Source of the DNA: Rhizomys pruinosus
Lineage: Eukaryota; Chordata; Mammalia; Rodentia; Spalacidae
Assembly (NCBI GenBank): GCA_009823505.1
Contig: VZQC01007982.1
Span: 5,104,714-5,168,713 of the forward strand
Length of the DNA: 64,000 nucleotides
Direction: 5' to 3'
This document shows positions 56,301 to 64,000 of the stretch, in pieces. The notes under the pieces were generated by a model. That model did no database searches. It saw only the letters and a list, made by a program, of their open reading frames with translations, and was not told where the DNA came from. Within the stretch, counting starts at the first letter, position 1, and each line of letters begins with the position of its first letter. Made by a program: the position numbers and the translations under genes.

Positions 56301-58687
56301 TGTGTGGTTATTACTTTATCGCCTATCAACCTATTTTCCATCTGGGAGACCTGCAGCGGATTTAAATCCGGAATCCAGTCTAGCCTTTGGTCACATAGCA
56401 ATGTCCAAGGGTAGTCTATGCTTGCATAAGAGACCGGGTTTCTTCCATCTAAATCCTGAAGGGCTAGGGCATAGGCTGGTAATATAGATGCATGCCTTCC
56501 TAATGGTAGAAGATCTTCCTGGTCCCTAGACCATCAAAGAGGAATGTTTTATGTAGATCTCGATTGTTATAGACATCCTTTAGTATTTTCCCTAAATTAT
56601 CTTTTAAGAGTTCGGTTTAAGCTCGGGTTTCTTGGTGCTTAATACAGTGACTCTTTTGAGATCCTAGCCTAGCGGAGACAGAGGCATGGTGGATCTGTCA
56701 TAAGTTTCAATGGCCCAGCCTGGTCACAGAGTGATTTCCAGGACAACAGCTGGGGGTGTACATGGGAGATCTTCTTCCGTTCAATAATATAGACAAAAAA
56801 AACAACATAAAAAAAAGAATCTGAATAGAAATATGCATTGCTTTTTGGAAATTATTTGTTTTCATAAGTCTATAGCTTTGAATTCAGTACTGATGGAAGG
56901 CGATTATATTATGAGCAATTTAGCTGAATGCATAAAAACATGGAATGTTAACTATATATGTGTATGTCTGATGGATATAACAGAACTATTTATAGCATAA
57001 GGTGTTTATTTTAAGGTTCATTGCAAAAAAAAGTTCTGACATTAGGTAAAATTACAATATACTTAGGGCTGAGGTGGTACATTATAGTAAAAGTATTAGA
57101 AGAGCGATCCTCCAGGTATATAAATTATAAAGCAGATGAAAACTTGAATGAAAAGTATCTAGTAAGATTCTCTAGTAAAAAAGCCAGTGCTCCCCTTGCT
57201 GTGAAACAAAAATGACAAAGTCATAGCGAAGAGAGATGAGAGTGTGAATGATAATAGAAAGAGGAACGGGGTCTTGAAACTGGAATTATATCTTCAATGA
57301 TGAGTCCTGGGTCTTTTTCTATGCATTGTCTTCTAATCCTGCTTCCACTTCTTTAATTGGATGGCATTTTAAAGAGCCTTAGAATCAAACAGCTACATGT
57401 GTAAATCAGTTGTGATATTAGTGTTAAAGTGTTGACTTTAGTGCTAATGATGCACCTTGTAAAGAGTTGCATTATTTACTCCTACTGAATTGTTCAGTAG
57501 TTTTCAATGTTTATTATACACTAAGATTGTTTCTACCACAACTTTTTTACTTCCGGATTTATTTTTTATCTGTATTTTATTTATATCTTTTATAAACAAG
57601 ATATGTTACAGAATCAAGATGCGTGAGACCCCTGTCCCTCCTTACCCCACTTTTTCCCCAGTAGCTCATGCTATGTCTGTAAAAATGTTTTTCATTTTTT
57701 CTCAAGTCTTTCTCAAAATTCTTGATACTAGAATGTTGACGTGTTTCGAGCAGAAGTCGACCGTTTCAGTCAGTTCTTTTGACACAGTCTTTTTTTTTTT
57801 TTTTTTTTTTTTTTTGTTGTTGTTGTTTCTAATATTCATCACTCCCAACTAATTGGACAAAAGCTCAGGACGGGACGCCTGCCATCAATGAAACAGTACT
57901 AGGTAATGTGACGCTAGCCTCCATCAGAATAGCAGGGATACCGTTTGTCCTTTATTTTTCGTCTGCGACTGTGTTACTCTTTGTCCTTAACATAAATCTT
58001 CTAGTTTCAACGGCCGGAGCTTACCTGCAAAGTTCAGTTGGATTTGTCATCTTTCCTTTCGGTTGCTGCATTAGATACTCCATTTCCTGTAGATGGTACC
58101 ATATTTTCTCTATCGACTTGTCAGTTTAGGGGCACTTGAGTTGGTTTCTGGCTTTTGTTGTCTAATTTTGTGAAGCAGAGTTCTGCATATTAAAAGCAGG
58201 CTGTGCAATGTTTTCTTGCATGTATAGAATTATGATCAAGGTCTTGTGGGAAGTGGTATGACTGGGTCAGGTTGGTAAGCGTCATGTTTTGAGTCTTCCA
58301 AGGGTGTCTACACTCTTTCCATAGTGGTTACACAAGTTTAAAACATTCCCAATCAGCTGATTTGGATGAGCTGTTCCACTTCCCCCCACCAAGCCCTCCA
58401 GTTCTTGTTTGTTTATCTAATTTGTTTTCCTTCTGATATCTAGCTCAGTCCCTTTTTGGAGTGCGGATGATCATCTTAAAGTGGTTTTAATTGCCATTTC
58501 CTTAATTATTGTTACTTTTTGTCATTGAAAACAACTTTCCTTAAGATATGTTTTACTCAAGCGATTACTCTAATTTCCTCACTTGTTGTAAGTCTCTGTT
58601 TAGCAGTCTTTGTCCACTTTTTGAGTATTTCCATAATTTGTTTTCCTTTCTTCTTTGTTTTTTGAGTTTTTGGTGTTCAGTTTGTTT

Positions 58688-58800
58688 TTCTTTCTTGTCT
58701 TTTTTTTTTTTTTTTTTATGTATATTTGTGTGTGCACGTATGTATGCACGCATGCATGTGTACATGTTAGAGGATAACTTGTGGGAGTGTTTTCTCCCAT
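58688..58800 (-). other. B3-like patch found only in the noisy copy
   Basis: 'tatttgtgtgtgcacgtatgtatgcacgcatgcatgtgtacatgttagaggataacttgtgggag' is B3-like and replaces L1 ORF2 text that is present at about 47020-47075. Could be a real SINE fragment or a mis-polished patch. Confidence 0.5.
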
Positions 58801-61800
58801 TGTGTGGGTTTTTTCTTCACTCCTTGATTGTTTCTTTTGAATGTACAGAAACTTTTTGGAGTTTTTTAATGATATCCCATTTGTCAATTTGTCGACCTTA
58901 ATTCTTACAAAGCTGCTGTCTGACTTAAAAAAATCTTTTCCTACAAACCTGTTTCTTGTAGGTCTTCCTGCCCAAATTTATTTTCTTCTTCTATTGCCCC
59001 TTCACGAGTTTTGGGTGTTTCAAACGTTTGAGTTTGTCTTTAGATGCATCTGTATGTGATCTATTGTATAGAGTGAGGTGGGGTTTAAATTTCATTCTTC
59101 TAATCAGTGGTGAATCCAGTTTGGCCAAACACTTGCTGAATGATGCCATTCTTCTGTCTCCAGTGTCTTCCTCTCTTGGCTTCCCCTTGTTGCAATATGA
59201 AGTGGCGGGAAATTGTATATGCTCAAGTTTGGACTCTTACCAGTTTTGTCTCTATTGTTGTCCAACAAGATCTGTTTTGTGCCATGTGACCGCCGGCTGC
59301 CAGGGGTTTGTTTTAAGCGTTTATGGACTAAGCTGTATATTAGTTGAGTCCTGGTAGTAAGGGAGCCTCCCCCCTAATATTGGTCTTTTTTCACCAGGTG
59401 TCTGCTTGGCTATTTCGTGGCGTCTTCTTGTTTTTTCCAAAGAAGATTGGGTGCACATTAAATGTTGTACAAGAGAGTTTTGGGTAGAATTGACATTTTT
59501 ACTATATTAATTTTCCCACTCCATGAGCATTTTGGGAGGTTTTCCTTTTCTTTGCTTCATGTTCTACTCTTCTATTGCCTTCTCAGGGGGGTTAAAATTT
59601 TTTGTGAGATCTTTGTAATCTTTGGTTAGGGTTTTGTTAACTTAGGTATCTCAATGTGTTTTTGGAGGCTATTGTGCAGGGGATAGCTGTTCGTCTTGTA
59701 TTCCTTCGTTCAAGAGTTGCTTGTTGTTTGTGTAATGTATAAAGTTACTGTTGGAAATCAATCTTTAACTTTTTTAGGTTATGTATTCTCTGATCACTAT
59801 TACTGAAGATTTTTACAGTAACTTTCTCAGCGAGCTTGTCTGGTGGAGTTTTTTGTCATCCCCTTAAGGTAACAATCAACCATCACAAAAAAGGGATCAG
59901 CTTGAATTTCTTTTCTATTTCCAATTAGTACTCTTATCTATATTTTACTTATCTTTGCCTTTTTATTGCCCTAGCAAGCTGTTCAAGCACTATGTTGAAG
60001 AGGATGTCGGAGATGGGGCAGCCCTTGCTGATTTCCTCCCTTTTAAGGGGAATGTCTTTGGTTCTTTTTTCTGTCCTTTTCCATTTAGGATGATATTGGT
60101 GTGGGTTTCCCGTATATGACTTTGATTAAGTTGAGGAATAATCCCTCCAAACCAATAGTCCGCTCTTAGGATGTGATTAAGGGCTGAAAGTGTTGATCGC
60201 TTGAATTTTTGTTGAAGGCCCATTTAGTTTGCGTGATGTCATTATTGAGATTGATCAAAGAGCATGTGGTCTTTGTACTCGGTCTTTTCGAGTTCGCAAT
60301 GTATAGCTGTTTATGATATTTTATTGATTTTTCCAATATGTTGATACCTCCCTGCATTCCTAGCTGGTATGATATCCTGCTTGGCATTGGCGTGAATGTT
60401 ATCTTTTTGATGCCAGGTTGGTATGCAGTTTGCAAAGTATAGTTTTGAGTAATAATTTGGTTGCATTCCTGTGTTCCCAATTAATTGAGATGGGTCTATA
60501 GTTCACCTTTTTGATTGTAATATTTGGGCTTGGTTTTTGTATAAGAGTGATGCTGTCTTCATAGAATGAATTTGGAGATTTCCCTCTGTTTTTTTTTTTT
60601 TTTTTATAATTTTATATTTTATATGAAATATAAATAAAAGCTTTTCTGAAATTATTTTAAATAGTAATTCCTCTGTGACCATCTGGTCCTGCGGCTTTGT
60701 TTGTAGCTGGGAGGTTTTCTTATTACATCTTTAATTTCTCTTCATATAGTTACAGGTCTTTTTAGAGCTTGACGGTTCGTCATCTTGGTTGTTAGAGTTT
60801 GGTGATTCCCAGGACTTTCAGATATTCTCCATTTCTTTCTAGGTTTTCAAACTTAGTAGACGTTATTGGTTTTTAAAATATTCCTTTATGTTGTGGATTT
60901 TTTTGTTTTTGTGATGTTTCCTTTCATTTTTTTTTTTTCACAAATCTTTCTATTTCTGATTTTTTTGCTCTTTTCTTTTCTTTTGATTAACTTGGCAGAG
61001 GTCTGTCTATTTCTTGCTTATTCTTCTCATAGAATCAACTTTTGTCGATTCATTGATTTTTTTGTATTTGATTCTTTCTTTTGTTTTCTATTTCATTGAT
61101 CTGTCATCTATATTTGTTAATTTTTCTTCCCTGTTCTTCATTGGCTTGCATTTATGAGGTTCATTTGTTGTTGTTCTCTAAAGTGTTTTAAAGCTGCAGG
61201 CCAGTGTATCAGATCGTGTCACCTTGTGCTTCTTTCTGGTTTTTGGGTTTTGTTTTTTAATGAGGCACTCAGGGCTCGTAACTCCTCTTAGGACTTGCCT
61301 TTTTAAAGTGTCCCATAGGTTTTGATTGTGTTGTTATTTTATCATTGTCATTTTAATTCCAGGAATTGTCTTTTATTCTCTTTCTTGACCCATTTCATTA
61401 TCATTCAGTGAATATGTTGTTTTATTACTCACTGTGTTTTTGTAGAATTTTGTAAGGTCTTATCCTCGGTGTTGATATTTGAGTTTATATTGCACTGTAT
61501 CTGAATTAGAATGCATGAATTATTTCAATTCTTTTTGTATTTGTGGAGGTTTTCTCTGTGTCCCTGTATGTGTGGTCGTTTTTGAGAATGTTTCTTGGGG
61601 TGCTGAGTAATATAGTGTATTCTCTGGTATTTTTTCGGTAGAATATTAATAATAATGTCCATGGGTCCATTTGGTGTATCATATATATTCAGTTCAGATG
61701 TCATCTCTCTGTTTATTATTTGTCCAGTCCGAGTCTGCCCAAAGGGCTCCCGTGGGTATATGAGTTGTGCTGGGGTTAATCTGTGCCTTGAGGTCCTGGA

Positions 61801-62899
61801 GAATTTTTTTTTAAAGTTTGTCATATATTGCCATATGTTATGGTGCATATAATTCATGATTGTGAAATCTTCATGGTTAATCATATTTGCCTTGATAAAG
61901 TATGCAATGGCCTTTCCTCTTCTTTGTCTCTTTCTGGATTTCTTTTACTTTAAAGTCTTATTTCTTGTCTGATATAAAATAAAAAGCAATCACCTGCTTT
62001 CTTTTTGTGTTCATTTGCTGGGAATATTATTTTTTCCATCCCTCTCACCTTAAATGGTGGCCTATTCTTTGAAAGGTGGGTTTCCTTGAGACAGCATTAT
62101 AGATGGGTTTCTTGTCTAATACCAATCTCTCCTCTTTCTTCCTTTCCCGGTCTATTGTTTTTTTGATTGGGGAGTTTCATTAATATTTAAAGTTATAATT
62201 AAAATGTATAGTTGCTTCTTTTTATTATTCATTTTGCATTTTTAGTCTCGATTTCTACTTCTGCAGTTATATCTTTATTGATTCTTTTCTAGGTGTCTGG
62301 GGATAGTTGCTCCTCTCTACTCTGTCCTTTAATTGCTTCAAGTATTTTTTGAAGGGTTGGTTTCCGAGACATGTAATCTATCATCTTGTTTATGACATGG
62401 AGAGATTTTTCTCTCTCTTCTTCAACTCTAATCAACATTTTTGCTGGGTAGAAAACCGGGTTGGCAATCTATAGTCATTTAACATTGGAAATGCTTTGCT
62501 CCATTTCTTTGTTTTCATAGTCTGCACTGAAAGTAGCTGTAATTCTGATGGGTTTCCCTTATATGTAACTGTGTTTTTCTCTCTGTGGCTTTCAGAATTT
62601 TGTTTTGTTTTGGGCATCTAGCATATTAGCTATGATATGGTGGGGAGTTTCTTTTGTTTTGTCTCACTCTTTGGATTCTATGTGCTTCTTGTATTGTCTT
62701 TTATTTCTTGTTGTCTTTTTTTTTAAGTTTGGGAAATTTCATCTATTATTCTTTTGAAGTCTGATCAATACCATTCTTTGTGGGATTCCTCTCCTTCCTC
62801 TATTCCTACTGATACAGAGATTTGATCTCTTCATAGGGTCCCATATTTTCCTGGTTGCTTCCACCTTTTGTGATTTAATATTATTTTTTTTATTGGTGA

Positions 62900-63432
62900 A
62901 AAAAATTCTCTGATATTATAGATTTAGTCAATCAGGACCTGCTTAGAATGATCCCTAATTTGTTGGGCAACATCCAAAGCATCAATAATCTGGAGTCCAG
63001 TTGAGTATAGGCCTGCCTTCCTCGCCATCATGTCTTTGTGATGTGACTTTGGCCCACTCAATGTCATAGAGATTTCTATAAGCCCTGTTTGATCTGGTGC
63101 TTGTTGGCCTGGGTGACATCCACTATACACAAGTGTGTGTATGATCTTCTATCTTCTTCATGGCTGACTCAAGTGGTCAGGCGGGAACTTTGATGATGGC
63201 ATAGTTGGTCAAGTATTGTTTCTCCTGGGGAAGCTCTTTGTGGGGTACTTGGGCTGCCTCGGAGCCCTAGGGTCTTGGGCGCCGAGGAAGGTGAGTGACG
63301 GTGATCTTCTTCTTTTTTGTAGTTGTGGATGCCTTCAACAGTTACCTTCTTAGGCTTTCCCAATCTCTTCACTTTACTTTGGCTTTGAATGGAGGGGGCA
63401 GGAAGCTTCTTCTTTCGCTTTCCACGCCTATC
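62900..63432 (-). pseudogene. RPL23A: RPL23A retrocopy (noisy copy)
   Basis: Same retrocopy at the same position in ORF1 as at 50795-51305, with about a dozen frameshifting indels, so only pieces translate (for example the KKVTVEGIHNYKKEEDH region at about 63372-63310). Sharing of the exact insertion point shows the L1 and RPL23A were duplicated together. Confidence 0.8.
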
Positions 63433-64000
63433 TTTACAAAAAGCTTTTATTGTTTTTCACTAATCTTTACTTGATTATGACGCTTGTTCTGTGTTATCTT
63501 CCAGGTCTGATATTCTTTGTTCTGCGTTCCCCCATTGTCTATTTTGAGGTTTTTTTCCATTTCCTTTCCTCTTGTTGATATGAATGTTTTCTATTCCTTT
63601 TCATTTCATCCTGTGTTATTCCTTAGTCATTTTCCACTTCCTTTTTGGAGCATCTCAATCTCTCTTCTTGTAGCTCCTTGCTTTGTGGTTGCCTCCTTCT
63701 TTTCAGTGTGTTTCCACTTTCTTCCAGTTGTCATTTTCCTCTCTTTTAGTTTCTTTCTCTGATTTTGTCATTCTCTCTCATTTAGTTCTATCCAAAGTTT
63801 GTCATTGTGTCCCTCTAGGTCTTCTTGAGTTTTTCATTCTCTTTTTTTAGTTCGCATATTGTTATATTATATGTCTTTGATTCCTCTGAATACCTGCAAG
63901 TTGTTTTCCTCCTAATAGATTATGTCCTGGGGTGGATCCCAGCTGTAGAAGATTCCCCACCAGGTGTTGGTAGAGCTGGTATGGAATATTCCTCCTGCAT

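Larger units (their letters stand above)
53392..64000. repeat. second, error-rich rendering of 42300-51840
   Basis: Same elements in the same order and orientation: two minus B1 (53392-53810), minus B2 (about 54110-54420), LTR-like (about 54845-55525), B1/ID and B1 (56290-56800), then the minus L1 with the RPL23A retrocopy (57540-64000, running off the end). It is about 10.6 kb against 9.54 kb, i.e. net insertion of about 11 percent. Long stretches match perfectly (for example 56041-56217 with 44623-44799), and others differ by dense small insertions. I regard it as an assembly artefact until shown otherwise; do not annotate its contents as separate loci. Confidence 0.85.
57540..64000 (-). 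mobile_element. L1 (noisy copy of 45993-51840)
   Basis: L1 blocks can be followed in order: 3' end at about 57540, ORF2 text 58250-62170, ORF1 C-terminal half 62230-62880, RPL23A copy 62900-63432, ORF1 coiled coil 63440-63860. No frame exceeds 124 codons because of dense indels. Confidence 0.75.

Noticed and set aside
53392..64000. Genuine old segmental duplication
   Set aside because: Blocks of exact identity alternate with insertion-dominated noise, a pattern that ageing does not create; kept as an open alternative only until reads are checked.

Overview
The window is mammalian nuclear DNA from a myomorph rodent. The evidence is dozens of B1, B2/B3, ID and B4 SINEs, rodent-type L1 elements and rodent LTRs. 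The B1 copies share a core ending in 'agctggggctacagggagacc' rather than the Mus/hamster form, and the B2 copies have their own 3' tail, so I would not assign it to Mus, Rattus or hamster; the species cannot be named from sequence alone. There is no bacterial, phage, plasmid or CRISPR content, and no complete host gene. Almost all long open frames lie in transposons or simple repeats.

Layout. 1-11.6 kb: an ancient L1 with nested LTRs and SINEs, present twice (1-1570 and about 6627-9540). Between the copies lies a poorly finished stretch in which an LTR element (1823-4018, minus) sits inside an L1 3' half. 11.6-31.9 kb: mostly unique sequence with scattered SINEs, LTRs and an L1 3' end. It holds three plus-strand exon candidates (two phase-compatible), one minus-strand exon candidate and a decayed minus-strand coding relic. 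32-39.2 kb: a nearly full-length plus-strand L1 carrying a 619-bp solo LTR and, near its 3' end, an ERV3/MaLR-like LTR with a local 185-bp tandem duplication. 39.2-45.9 kb: LTRs, SINEs and a MER5A-like DNA transposon. 46.0-52.4 kb: a nearly full-length minus-strand L1 whose ORF1 is split by a nearly intact RPL23A retrocopy. 53.4-64.0 kb: a second, indel-rich rendering of 42.3-51.84 kb.

The two points of most use to a reader are these. First, two large internal duplications alternate perfectly matching blocks with insertion-heavy noise, which looks like unpolished long-read gap filling rather than biology, so 53.4-64 kb (and parts of 1.7-8.3 kb) should not be annotated as independent loci. Second, the RPL23A-in-L1-ORF1 arrangement and the 22-24 kb exon pair are the best biological leads. 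I did not find a convincing undescribed gene system. All family assignments are from recognition of consensus-like motifs, with no search run; boundaries of repeats are approximate to about 10-20 bp unless a target-site duplication (TSD) is stated.
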